Shown in pieces: positions 43,918 through 52,913 of a stretch of DNA of 64,000 nucleotides. Source of the stretch: JAXDLH01 sp034666705 (GTDB lineage: Bacteria; Chloroflexota; UBA6077; SHYK01); assembly GCA_034666705.1 (NCBI GenBank), contig JAXDLH010000288.1, forward strand, positions 16,791 to 80,790, written 5' to 3'. Every line of letters starts with the position of its first letter. Position 1 is the stretch's first letter. The position numbers and the translations under genes were made by a program. The notes beneath the pieces were generated by a model. The model made no database searches. It was given only the letters and a program-made list of their open reading frames with translations, and was not told the origin of the DNA.

Positions 43918-45200
43918 TCACGCTGCTTGGCATCGACCACCATTCCGCGCCAGTTGCTCTCCGCGAGCGCCTCGCTTTCGTCGAGGACGAGATTCCCGGG
44001 GCACTCCGCGAGCTGACCTCTACAGCCGACGAGGCCTACCTCCTTTCCACGTGCAATCGGACGGAGATCTACGCAGTAGGCGCCGAACACCCCATCTCTT
44101 CCCTGATTGGATTTATCGCCGAGCAGCGCGGCGTCAATCCGAACGAGCTCACAGGCCACAGCTACGCGCGCGAAGGGAGCGCCGCCGTCGAGCACCTGCT
44201 GCGCGTGGCCTCCGGCATCGAGTCCATGGTGCTTGGCGAGACACAGATCCTGGGCCAGGTCCGTGATGCATACCAGACCGCACGCGACGCCGGGACCATT
44301 GGTCGGGTGTTGGGCCGGGCGCTGCCGCTCGCACTCGAGGCGGGGAAGCGCGCTCGGACCGAAACCGCGATCAGCCGGGGCGCGCTCTCGGCGAGCTCGG
44401 TAGCCGTCGACCTCGCCCATCGCCTCCTCGACGGCCTCGGCGGAAGAGCGGTGCTCGTCATCGGTGCCGGGGAAGCCGGCGAGGCGACCGTGCGAGCCCT
44501 CATCGAGGGCGGCGCGGGGGACATTATCGTGGCCAACCGGTCGCCGGAGCGCGCCGAGCGCCTGGCGAGCACGCTGCAAGGCCGTGCCGTCCCGTTCACG
44601 GATCTCCAGCACGCGCTGGAGCAGGTGGACATCGTCATCAGCTCCACCGGTGCCCCGGAGCACATCGTCACGTACGACCTCGTCCGCCGAGCGATGGACG
44701 AGCGTCCCGACCGGCCACTCTTCTGTATCGACATCGCGGTACCACGCGACGTCGATCCCGCAGTGGTGGAGCTGCCAAGCGTCGTGCTCTACAACATCGA
44801 CGATCTCGAGGCGCTCTGCGCAGCCAACCTCCAGGTGCGCAAGCGCGAGGCCACGGCCGTCGAGCGCATCATCGGCGAGGCGCTCGACGACTTCCGCCAG
44901 TGGGAGACCACCGAGCAGGTCATCCCGATGATCGGTGAGCTCTACCAGCGCGCGGAGACTATCCGCCAGACTGAGCTGGAACGCACGCTGCGCCGTCTGC
45001 CGTCGCTTTCCGACGAGGAGCGCGCGATGCTCGACGCGATGACCGCCTCGATCGTGCGGCGCCTCCTCCATACGCCGGTCTCGGTGTTGAAATCCAGCCA
45101 GGAGGGCCCGGACGGCGACGCGATCGCGAGCGCCATGCAGCAGCTCTTCAAACTAGCCCGCGAGGAAGTCGCCGGGGTAGGCGCCGAGCGGGCGCCGTGA
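43914..45200 (+). CDS. hemA: Glutamyl-tRNA reductase
   Basis: HemA reduces glutamyl-tRNA to glutamate-1-semialdehyde, the first and regulated step of C5 tetrapyrrole synthesis. The catalytic Cys47 lies in LLSTCNRTE, followed by GIESMVLGETQILGQ, the NADPH-binding VLVIGAGEAGEATV and the C-terminal dimerisation helix (LRRLPSLSDEERAMLDAM). Length is 428 aa, normal. It is followed by hemC with a 4-nt overlap. Confidence 0.97.
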   Translation: MITLLGIDHHSAPVALRERLAFVEDEIPGALRELTSTADEAYLLSTCNRTEIYAVGAEHPISSLIGFIAEQRGVNPNELTGHSYAREGSAAVEHLLRVASGIESMVLGETQILGQVRDAYQTARDAGTIGRVLGRALPLALEAGKRARTETAISRGALSASSVAVDLAHRLLDGLGGRAVLVIGAGEAGEATVRALIEGGAGDIIVANRSPERAERLASTLQGRAVPFTDLQHALEQVDIVISSTGAPEHIVTYDLVRRAMDERPDRPLFCIDIAVPRDVDPAVVELPSVVLYNIDDLEALCAANLQVRKREATAVERIIGEALDDFRQWETTEQVIPMIGELYQRAETIRQTELERTLRRLPSLSDEERAMLDAMTASIVRRLLHTPVSVLKSSQEGPDGDAIASAMQQLFKLAREEVAGVGAERAP

Positions 45201-46120
45201 CGTCGACAGCCGCGCGCACGCTCCGAGTGGGGACCCGCGGGAGCGCGCTGGCCCGCGCCCAGACCGGCCTGGTGCTCGCCGCCCTCCAGCGCGCTCACCC
45301 AGCCAGCGCGTTCGAGGTGCAGATCATCTCGACGCATGGCGACGAGACCGCGGGACGCGACGACAGCCGACTCGACGGTCAGGGTGCATTCGTGCGGCGA
45401 ATCGAGGCGGCGCTTCGTGCCAACGAGATCGACGTCGCGGTGCACAGCGCCAAGGACATGCCGTCCGCCGACCCCGAGGGTCTCGTAATCGGCGCCTTCC
45501 CGACGCGCGAAGACCCGCGGGACGCACTCATCACCACAACAGGGATGACTCTTGCAACCTTGCAGCCCGGGGCTGTCGTCGGCACCGGCAGCCCGCGACG
45601 ACGCGCGCTGCTGCTCGATGAGCGCCCGGATATCATCGTACGCCCGATTCGAGGCAACGTCGATACCCGCCTGCGACGCATTGGCCAGGGCGAGATCGCG
45701 GGCGTCGTGCTGGCGGCGGCGGGTCTGCGGCGGCTCGGTCGCGACCCGCAAGCACGGGAGATCTTCGAACCGACCAGATTCGTACCCGCGGTCGGCCAGG
45801 GCATCCTCGCCGTGCAGATACGCGCCGCTGACGAAATGGTCCTCAGGATGCTGAGCGCCATCGACGATCCAACGACGCGTGCCTGTGCCCTCGCCGAGCG
45901 CGGCGTAGCCCTCGCGTTCGGCGCCGGCTGCCAGACGCCCCTCGGCGCCTACGCCCGCCTCGAGAACGGCAGCATCACTCTCGATGCCTTTGTCGCACCG
46001 GACGACAGCGGCGCGCTGGTTCGCGCGCACCGGTCCGGCCCGATCGGCGATGCGGCGTCCCTGGGTCGCACCGTGGGCGAGGCACTGCGCGCAGCGCTCC
46101 GGGCGACGGGGGCGGCGTGA
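45197..46120 (+). CDS. hemC: Porphobilinogen deaminase (hydroxymethylbilane synthase)
   Basis: HemC joins four porphobilinogen units into hydroxymethylbilane. It has RVGTRGSALARAQT, the catalytic-Asp region VHSAKDMPS, GTGSPRRRALL, RGNVDTRLRR and Cys245 in GAGCQTPLGAY, which carries the dipyrromethane cofactor. Length is 307 aa. It overlaps hemD by 4 nt. Confidence 0.97.
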   Translation: MTSTAARTLRVGTRGSALARAQTGLVLAALQRAHPASAFEVQIISTHGDETAGRDDSRLDGQGAFVRRIEAALRANEIDVAVHSAKDMPSADPEGLVIGAFPTREDPRDALITTTGMTLATLQPGAVVGTGSPRRRALLLDERPDIIVRPIRGNVDTRLRRIGQGEIAGVVLAAAGLRRLGRDPQAREIFEPTRFVPAVGQGILAVQIRAADEMVLRMLSAIDDPTTRACALAERGVALAFGAGCQTPLGAYARLENGSITLDAFVAPDDSGALVRAHRSGPIGDAASLGRTVGEALRAALRATGAA

Positions 46121-46911
46121 GCAGGTCACTCGTCGGCATCACGGTGCTCGTAACTCGGCCACCGGACCAGGCATCACGGCTCGCGCAGGCGCTGCGTGCC
46201 GAAGGAGCGCGGGCGCTCGAGGTACCGGCGATCGCTATCGAGCCGCCAGAATCGTGGGAGGCTGCAGATTGGGCGATTGCGCATGGCGGCTACGATTGGG
46301 CGGTCTTCACCAGCGCGAACGGCGTGCGATTCTTTCTGGACCGCCTCGCCACGACGCACAGTCCCAGCGATTGGTTCCGCGCCACCCGACTTGCCGCAAT
46401 CGGCCCAGCCACGACGCGGGCGCTCGCCGATGCGGGCCTCAAGGTCGACCTCATGCCAGACGAATTCGTGGCCGAGGCGCTCGTGGCCTGCCTGCTCGAC
46501 GCCGGTGATCTCACGGCACGCCGCATATTGCTCCCCCGGGGGAATATTGCGCGCGAGACGTTGAGCCGTGAGCTGCTGCGCGCTGGGGCTCTCGTAGACG
46601 CACCGGTCGTCTATCGCACCGTCTCGGCCCGGGCACCGGCAGGGCTGCGGGAGCAACTCGATGGTGGCGCGATTGACGCGGCCACGTTTACCTCGTCGTC
46701 GTCGGTGCGGGGGCTCCTCGAGATGATGGACAGCGACGTCGCTGCGCTGCGCCGACTCGCGATCGCCTGCATTGGCCCGGTCACCGCCGCCACGGTCCAC
46801 GAGCTGGGACTCGAGCCTGCCATCATCGCCGAGACGGCCACGATCGACGGTCTCGTGCGTGCGCTCTGTACCCACTACGCCACAGTTTCGGCCAGGGGAG
46901 ATACGAAATGA
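46117..46911 (+). CDS. hemD: Uroporphyrinogen-III synthase
   Basis: HemD closes and inverts ring D of hydroxymethylbilane. The sequence is characteristically divergent but keeps [19 protein letters not shown] at the start, [25 protein letters not shown], and [16 protein letters not shown] near the end. Its position between hemC and hemB supports the call. It overlaps hemB by 4 nt. Confidence 0.9.
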   Translation: MSRSLVGITVLVTRPPDQASRLAQALRAEGARALEVPAIAIEPPESWEAADWAIAHGGYDWAVFTSANGVRFFLDRLATTHSPSDWFRATRLAAIGPATTRALADAGLKVDLMPDEFVAEALVACLLDAGDLTARRILLPRGNIARETLSRELLRAGALVDAPVVYRTVSARAPAGLREQLDGGAIDAATFTSSSSVRGLLEMMDSDVAALRRLAIACIGPVTAATVHELGLEPAIIAETATIDGLVRALCTHYATVSARGDTK

Positions 46912-47915
46912 TTGCGCAACAGGCGCCAACCGGCGCCGCGGCCTTCCCGATCGCTAGGCCACGTCGCCTGCGGCGAACCGCGGCCCTCCGCGCGCTGGTG
47001 CGGGAAACCGAGCTGCGGCCGACCGACTTTATCCTGCCGCTCTTCGTGGTCGAGGGGCGGGACGTACGAATGCCCGTGAGCTCGATGCCAGGGGTGTTCC
47101 AGTTGTCCATCGCGCACGCCGTCGCCGCAGCACGCGAGGCGCACGATTTGCACATCCCAGCAGTCATCCTGTTCGGAATCCCCGATGCGAAGGACGAACG
47201 GGGCAGCGGCGCATACGACCGCGACGGCATCGCCCAACGCGCGGTGCACGCCATCAAGGATGCGGTGCCTGAGCTGCTCGTTATCACGGACGTATGCCTC
47301 TGTGAGTACACGAGCCATGGCCACTGCGGGCTCGTGCAGAACGGCGAGGTGCTGAACGATCCGACGCTCGAGCTGCTGGCGCAGACCGCGATTTCGCACG
47401 CCGAGGCTGGGGCAGACGTGGTGGCCCCGTCGGACATGATGGACGGCCGGGTAGCAGCAATCCGCGGCGGACTCGACGCCAGCGGACTGGCTGACATACC
47501 GGTCCTGGCGTACGCGGCGAAGTACGCCTCGTCGTTCTACGGCCCCTTCCGCGAAGCAGCCGAGTCGGCGCCCAAGTTTGGCGACCGCCGCGCGTACCAG
47601 ATGGACGCGGCCAACGTGCGCGAGGCGCTGCACGAGGTGGCGCTCGACCTGCAAGAGGGCGCCGACATGGTTATGGTCAAGCCGGCTCTGGCATTTCTCG
47701 ACGTGCTCGCCAAGGTCAGAGAGATGAGCCCGGTGCCGGTCGGCGCCTACAACGTGAGCGGTGAGTACGCGATGGTCAAGGCTGCGGCGGCGAATGGCTG
47801 GGTCGACGGCAACGCGATCATGCTGGAGATTTTGCACTCGATCAAGCGCGCCGGCGCGGACTTCATCCTGACCTACCATGCCGTGGAGGCTGCCCGCCTC
47901 CTGGCCTGGTCATAG
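46908..47915 (+). CDS. hemB: Delta-aminolevulinic acid dehydratase (porphobilinogen synthase)
   Basis: HemB condenses two 5-aminolevulinate molecules to porphobilinogen. Zinc ligands are present as Cys130, Cys132 and Cys140 in [14 protein letters not shown], so this is the Zn-dependent form. The Schiff-base lysines lie in [13 protein letters not shown] and [10 protein letters not shown]. Length is 335 aa. Confidence 0.97.
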   Translation: MIAQQAPTGAAAFPIARPRRLRRTAALRALVRETELRPTDFILPLFVVEGRDVRMPVSSMPGVFQLSIAHAVAAAREAHDLHIPAVILFGIPDAKDERGSGAYDRDGIAQRAVHAIKDAVPELLVITDVCLCEYTSHGHCGLVQNGEVLNDPTLELLAQTAISHAEAGADVVAPSDMMDGRVAAIRGGLDASGLADIPVLAYAAKYASSFYGPFREAAESAPKFGDRRAYQMDAANVREALHEVALDLQEGADMVMVKPALAFLDVLAKVREMSPVPVGAYNVSGEYAMVKAAAANGWVDGNAIMLEILHSIKRAGADFILTYHAVEAARLLAWS

Positions 47916-47919
47916 CGGC

Positions 47920-49212
47920 GTGGACGGCGCGCGCTCCCGCCAACTCTTCGCCCGTGCCCTCGATCTCTTCCCCGGCGGCGTCAACAGCCCGGTCCGTGCG
48001 TTCCGCGCCGTCGGCGGCGAACCTCCATTCATCGAATCCGGCAGCGGCGCACGCGTCCGCGACGCGGACGGCCGTACGTATCTCGACTTCGTCAGCTCGT
48101 GGGGGCCGTTGATCCTCGGGCACGCGCACCCCGCGGTCGTCGCGGCGATCGAGGAGGCGGCGCGCCGTGGGACGACGTTCGGCGCGTCGACCGAGCGTGA
48201 AGTCGAGCTCGGCGAGCTGGTGCGCCTGGCTTTCCCATCAATGGAGCGCATGCGATTCGTCTCGTCCGGAACCGAGGCCACCATGAGCGCGTTGCGCCTC
48301 GCGCGCGCCTTCACCGGGCGCTCCCTCGTGCTGAAGGTCGACGGAGGCTACCACGGCCACAGCGACGCGCTGCTCGTGGCGGCAGGCTCGGGGCTGATGA
48401 CGCTCGGCGTACCGGCCAGTGCGGGTGTGCCCGAAGCAGTGGCCGCTACGACGCTCAGCGTGCCCTACAACGACCTCGAGCTCGCCGAGCGTGCCTTTCG
48501 CGAGCACCAGGATGCAATCGCGGCGCTGATCGTCGAACCGGTCGCCGGCAACATGGGAGTCGTGCCACCACAGCCAGGCTTTCTGAGAGGGCTGCGCGAG
48601 CTGACGGAGCGCCGCGGCGCCCTGCTGGTCTTCGACGAGGTCATCACTGGCTTCCGAGTCGCGTGGGGTGGGGCGCAGCAGATGTACGGCGTTGTCCCCG
48701 ACCTTACCTGCCTCGGCAAAATCATCGGCGGCGGCCTACCCGTCGGCGCGTACGGCGGCCGGCGCGAGATCATGGGACTGATCGCGCCCGAGGGGCCCGT
48801 CTACCAGGCGGGCACGCTCTCTGGGAACCCGCTCGCCATGGCTGCGGGCGCCGCGACGCTTCGCGAATTGCAGAAACCGGAAACCTACGAGCGCCTCGAG
48901 GCGCTCGGGGCCACGCTCGGAGATGGCATCGCCGCCGCGGCGGCTCGAGCCGAAATCCTCATACAGCTCCAGCGGGTCGGCTCGATGCTCACGCCGTTCT
49001 TCACGGATGCGCCCGTCACCGATTACGTCTCCGCGCAACGGGCGGATACACGCGCCTATGCCCGCCTCTTTGGTGGTGCGCTCGCTCGTGGCATCTACCC
49101 GCCACCGTCACAGTTCGAGGCGTGGTTCGTCTCGCTCGCGCACACGGATGTCGACGTGGCGCAGGCCGTTCAGACCGTGGGCGCCGCGCTGGCTGAGGCC
49201 GCGTCGGACTGA
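47920..49212 (+). CDS. hemL: Glutamate-1-semialdehyde 2,1-aminomutase
   Basis: HemL converts glutamate-1-semialdehyde to 5-aminolevulinate with pyridoxal phosphate. It has PGGVNSPVRAFRAVGG, FVSSGTEATMSALRLAR, DGGYHGHSD and the PLP-lysine in LTCLGKIIGGGLPVGA. GTG 47920 lies four bases after the hemB stop and gives the normal N-terminus. With hemA it supplies the C5 route. Its end overlaps the convergent cyclase by 43 nt. Confidence 0.95.
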   Translation: MDGARSRQLFARALDLFPGGVNSPVRAFRAVGGEPPFIESGSGARVRDADGRTYLDFVSSWGPLILGHAHPAVVAAIEEAARRGTTFGASTEREVELGELVRLAFPSMERMRFVSSGTEATMSALRLARAFTGRSLVLKVDGGYHGHSDALLVAAGSGLMTLGVPASAGVPEAVAATTLSVPYNDLELAERAFREHQDAIAALIVEPVAGNMGVVPPQPGFLRGLRELTERRGALLVFDEVITGFRVAWGGAQQMYGVVPDLTCLGKIIGGGLPVGAYGGRREIMGLIAPEGPVYQAGTLSGNPLAMAAGAATLRELQKPETYERLEALGATLGDGIAAAAARAEILIQLQRVGSMLTPFFTDAPVTDYVSAQRADTRAYARLFGGALARGIYPPPSQFEAWFVSLAHTDVDVAQAVQTVGAALAEAASD

Positions 49213-51053
49213 GCTCCGAGCTCGACGGCTGGTGGAACCCGCGCGATGCGATGGACGCGGACCACCCGCGCAATTCCCTTCAGCCGTACCTCCTGGGACT
49301 CGGCATCCAGCCGCTCACGCGCGAGTGTCTCTTCCACGCCTGGGTCCCACCGCGCGTCGTCGCTGATCACGATCTCGCCACCGTGCGCCTCGGATTCGAC
49401 CCGCGCCGCAATGTTTACCGCGGTTCCAAAGTAGTCCAGGCGCCCATCGAGGTTTACTGCGAGGCATGCTCCCGCATGAATCCCCACTTTGAGCAATCGT
49501 GTCGGGTCGACCTCAGCAACCTGCAGCTCGAGGATACGCCGCTGCATGTCCGCGGCGGCCCGCAAGGCGAGCGGTACCGTCGGAAAGGCGGCCATCACGG
49601 CGTCGCCAATCGTCTTGATTTGCGCGCCGCCGTTACCTCGAATCGACGCGTCGAGCAGCCGGAAGTGATCCTGCACGAGTCGGAAGGCGCGTGCCTGCCC
49701 AATCCGCTCGTACAGCTCTGTGGAGCCCGCCAGATCGGTAAAGAGCAGCGCCAGCCGCTCGATCCCGACCTGGAGCCCGGGCGCGAGCACTTCCGCCGAG
49801 AAGAGGTCACGGAATTCTTGAAGCGAGCTCACGATCGCCGCCGTCGCCGCCGTGTCGGACCAGAACCGCTCCTCCAGCGCCACAATGGCCGGCGTGTCGA
49901 GCCGGTTCACGATCCTCATCGCGACTGCGGCGCCGTCCACCTGCGCAAGGGGCGGCGCGATGCCAGCGCTTTCCACGGCGAACTCGGCCTGATCCGGTCC
50001 GCCCGCGTCCACCTCCAGAATGGCGGCGCCACGGCTCTGCGGTGAGCGAAGTCGGAACGCGGTCCCGGTGAGCGGCACCTGCCAGGTTAGGGCGGCGCCG
50101 GGCTCCAGCTCCGCCTGGGCGACCACATGGGGGATATTTTGCGGTCCACCGACGCAGAAGACGCCGACCGAGGTCGCCCGCACGGCTGACGAGACCTTGA
50201 AGCGCACTTCGACGAGGCGATCGAAGTTGGCATCAAAGGTGATGTTGCAGGTCTCGCAGTGGGCCCGAAGCTCGAGATCCGCAAGCGTGCTGTACTCGGC
50301 TTTCGGGATTCGGCAATTGGGACAGAGCACATCCCACTTCAAATCCAGGAGCCCAACTGTCGTTGCCCGCAAGAAGCCGATCAGCGTCGTCTCGCGCGAT
50401 ACACCCCACGCATCGGCCAGCTCAAAGGGCCGCATGCTGGCGGTCTGCTCTTCCGGCGCCTCGGCGAGGTGCGCCCGCAGCCGCTCGACGACCACTCGTT
50501 CCGCTCCGCTGCCGATGAGCCGCGCCGTGAGCTCGTCGAGGCGGCGCGCATCGACACCTCCGCGCGGCGCGAGCTGCGGGAACGGCGAGGTGACTTTGCC
50601 GTTCAGGTATTCCTCGAAGATCTGACACTGTGCGAGGACACGCGAGGTAGACGATGGACCGACCAGCCGCTTGGCCAGGATCCAGCCCAGGGGGTTGCGC
50701 GGGAGAATGTCCGCAAAGACGCGCACCTGGGTGGCTTGGCCGCCATCTTCGGGTATGAGCTCCACGCCGCCATCGAGGCTGGCGAGGGGACCGAGGCTGT
50801 ACTCACGGAGCACACGATAGCGCTGAGGACGGACAAAGTCGAAGGCGTGCTCGGTCCAGCGGGCGAATGTGCGACCGAAGCGCCGAAACTCGCCGGTGAC
50901 GACACTGCCGCCATCCGCGCGGGCAGCGTACGCGAACTCAACATCCTGGAGTCCGATGACTCGGTTCATGAGCACGGTATTCGACACGAGCGGCCACAGC
51001 GCCTCGGGGGCGACGCCAAAGCGGCGGGTCGCTTCGAACCGCATCAGCTCCAC
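49170..51053 (-). CDS. Class III adenylate/guanylate cyclase with SRPBCC-like and zinc-ribbon N-terminal regions
   Basis: The C-terminal catalytic domain (about residues 430-600) has both metal aspartates (LFTDLAGST and TIGDAVMAAF), a preceding Lys, and the transition-state region DYFGTAVNIAARVE, so it should make cAMP or cGMP. The N-terminal 150 residues resemble an SRPBCC/START-like lipid-binding fold (MRFEATRRFGVAPEALWPLV). The middle has a CxxC...CxxC zinc ribbon (CPNCRIP and CETCNITF) in a region like DUF5939 of other cyclases. GTG 51053 has GGAG just upstream. The gene follows ddl by 16 nt. The signal is unknown. Confidence 0.85.
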   Translation of the reverse strand: MELMRFEATRRFGVAPEALWPLVSNTVLMNRVIGLQDVEFAYAARADGGSVVTGEFRRFGRTFARWTEHAFDFVRPQRYRVLREYSLGPLASLDGGVELIPEDGGQATQVRVFADILPRNPLGWILAKRLVGPSSTSRVLAQCQIFEEYLNGKVTSPFPQLAPRGGVDARRLDELTARLIGSGAERVVVERLRAHLAEAPEEQTASMRPFELADAWGVSRETTLIGFLRATTVGLLDLKWDVLCPNCRIPKAEYSTLADLELRAHCETCNITFDANFDRLVEVRFKVSSAVRATSVGVFCVGGPQNIPHVVAQAELEPGAALTWQVPLTGTAFRLRSPQSRGAAILEVDAGGPDQAEFAVESAGIAPPLAQVDGAAVAMRIVNRLDTPAIVALEERFWSDTAATAAIVSSLQEFRDLFSAEVLAPGLQVGIERLALLFTDLAGSTELYERIGQARAFRLVQDHFRLLDASIRGNGGAQIKTIGDAVMAAFPTVPLALRAAADMQRRILELQVAEVDPTRLLKVGIHAGACLAVNLDGRLDYFGTAVNIAARVESEAHGGEIVISDDARWDPGVEETLARERLDAESQEVRLKGIARVVRVHRIARVPPAVELGAQSDAASASAAPTV

Positions 51054-51069
51054 AACATCTCCGCCAGCT

Positions 51070-52176
51070 TCAGTCGGTGTAGCGAGTGCGGTTGCGCGAC
51101 TCGTCAGCATGGCGCTCGACGGCCAGCTCGATCAGCCGGTCGATGAGCTGCGAGTATGGCACGCCGGACGCGGCCCAGAGGCGTGGGTACACGCTCATCT
51201 TCGTAAAGCCCGGGATCGTGTTGATCTCGTTGAGGTAGAGCTCGTCAGTCCCGCGATCCAGAAAGAAATCGACGCGCGCCATCCCTGCGGCGCCCACCGC
51301 CTTGAACGACTGAACGGCGAGACTCTGGACTCGCAGCATGGTCGCTGCATCCAGGTGGGCTGGAATGTCGAATTCTGTCTCGGCATCGGCGTATTTCGCT
51401 TCGTAGTCGTAATACTCGCGGTGCGGGATGACTTCGCCGACGACGGACGCCGCCGGCTCATCGTTCCCGAGCACACCGCACTCGAGCTCGCGGGCATTGG
51501 CGGCCCGTTCGACCAGGATTCGGCTCCCGAACTCGGCGGCGAGGCTCAGCGCCGCCGGGAGCTCACGGGCCGAATGAACCTTCGAGATCCCCACACTCGA
51601 CCCCAGAGCCGCGGGCTTGACGAAGCACGGGAAACCGAGGTTCTCGGCAACCTCGTCACACACCTCGTGCGGCGAGCGCTCCCAGTGAGCCCGGAGCACC
51701 TCCACGTGGTCGACGACCGGCAACCCATGCGCCTTGAATACCGCCTTCATGGTGATCTTGTCCATCCCCACCGCCGACGCAAGGACGCCGGAACCCACGT
51801 ACGGCAGGCTCGCGAGCTCGAAGAGTCCCTGCAGGCAGCCGTCCTCCCCGTATGTGCCGTGCACCAGGGGGAATACCACGTCAACTTGCCCGCCGAGCGA
51901 CGCCAGGTCGCCGTTGTTTCGCTCGGTGCGTACCAGCTCGCGGCTCGAAGGCTCTGCCGTCGGCAGGATGCGCGGGCGGGTCTGCTGCCCCCCGGCGAGC
52001 AGGGCGTCTGGCTCCGCGGCCAGCCAGGCCCCCTCGTGGGTGATGGCTACCGGCACTACGTCGTGCTTCGTGCGGTCGATGGCTGCGATGACCGAGCGCG
52101 CTGACTCGACGGATACCTCATGCTCGCCGGACCGGCCGCCGTACACGATGGCCACTCGCATCCGCCTCGCGGTCAC
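51070..52176 (-). CDS. ddl: D-alanine--D-alanine ligase
   Basis: Ddl makes the D-Ala-D-Ala dipeptide of the peptidoglycan stem. It starts VAIVYGGRSGEHEVS and has the ATP-grasp elements VFPLVHGTYGEDGCLQGLFE, PCFVKPAALGSSVGISKV and NEINTIPGFTKMSVYPRLW. Length is 368 aa. GTG 52176 has GAGG 7 nt upstream. The cyclase gene follows in the same direction. Confidence 0.96.
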   Translation of the reverse strand: MTARRMRVAIVYGGRSGEHEVSVESARSVIAAIDRTKHDVVPVAITHEGAWLAAEPDALLAGGQQTRPRILPTAEPSSRELVRTERNNGDLASLGGQVDVVFPLVHGTYGEDGCLQGLFELASLPYVGSGVLASAVGMDKITMKAVFKAHGLPVVDHVEVLRAHWERSPHEVCDEVAENLGFPCFVKPAALGSSVGISKVHSARELPAALSLAAEFGSRILVERAANARELECGVLGNDEPAASVVGEVIPHREYYDYEAKYADAETEFDIPAHLDAATMLRVQSLAVQSFKAVGAAGMARVDFFLDRGTDELYLNEINTIPGFTKMSVYPRLWAASGVPYSQLIDRLIELAVERHADESRNRTRYTD

Positions 52177-52363
52177 ACTCGTACCTCAGGTACCTGATTC
52201 AGAGGGGAAGGCTACCAGCAGTATAGAGCCCGCCGGGACTCCCGAGGCGCTGTTATCCACCGGGAATCGCCCGCCGGGCATGTACAATCAGTGAAATTCT
52301 GTAGTAACGCATGGCGCGAGCGGTTCCTGCACGATTGCTCGGCGGCGAAGGAGGTCCCTTAGA

Positions 52364-52900
52364 GTGATCGGTCGAGTCATGCGGCGTGCGGTCGGGCGGC
52401 TGGTTCTTGCCGCACTGCACCGGGGCACGCTGCTCATCATCACCTTCGTCGTGGCGCTTGGCGTCGTCGGCTCGCTGCTGTTCACCTCAGGACGGGTCGC
52501 GCTGCCGAATCCTGCTGGCACCGTCGGTGGAGGCAACGCCAGCAACGGGCCCGCCGAGGCCCAGCGCGCCAACGGCGAGCCTGATGCAACGTACAACTAC
52601 CTCCGCGGCAACCAGACCTTCGATGCGAAACTGATGTGGACCGCGTATAGCGACCGTTTCACGCGCTCCCTCCAGCAGAGTGGCGTGACGATGGATTCGC
52701 TGCAGGCTCAGCTCGATCAGAGCCGGCAACGCGGCCGGCAGGTCCTGAAGACGCAATACATCGGCTCGTACCCCATCGCAAATGGCTCGAGCATGCATTT
52801 CTATGTCGTGACGGAGACCGCCTTCACGCGAGGGCCGGTTCAGTATGTCCCCTACACGTTTACGCTCGATTCGAGCGGCAAGATCGTGCGGACGGAATAG
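52364..52900 (+). CDS. Hypothetical single-span membrane protein
   Basis: I do not recognise the family. The 178-residue protein has one membrane helix (LLIITFVVALGVVGSLLFTS) followed by an Asn/Gly/Pro linker. An extracytoplasmic domain (YNYLRGNQTFDAKLMWTAYS, then GSSMHFYVVTETAFTRGPVQ, then VPYTFTLDSSGKI) looks like a small NTF2-type or beta-rich fold. GGAGG precedes the GTG. It is 13 nt from the FtsH-like gene and probably co-transcribed, so it could be a modulator or substrate adaptor of that protease. Confidence 0.6.
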   Translation: MIGRVMRRAVGRLVLAALHRGTLLIITFVVALGVVGSLLFTSGRVALPNPAGTVGGGNASNGPAEAQRANGEPDATYNYLRGNQTFDAKLMWTAYSDRFTRSLQQSGVTMDSLQAQLDQSRQRGRQVLKTQYIGSYPIANGSSMHFYVVTETAFTRGPVQYVPYTFTLDSSGKIVRTE

Positions 52901-52913
52901 GCAGGAGAACATC

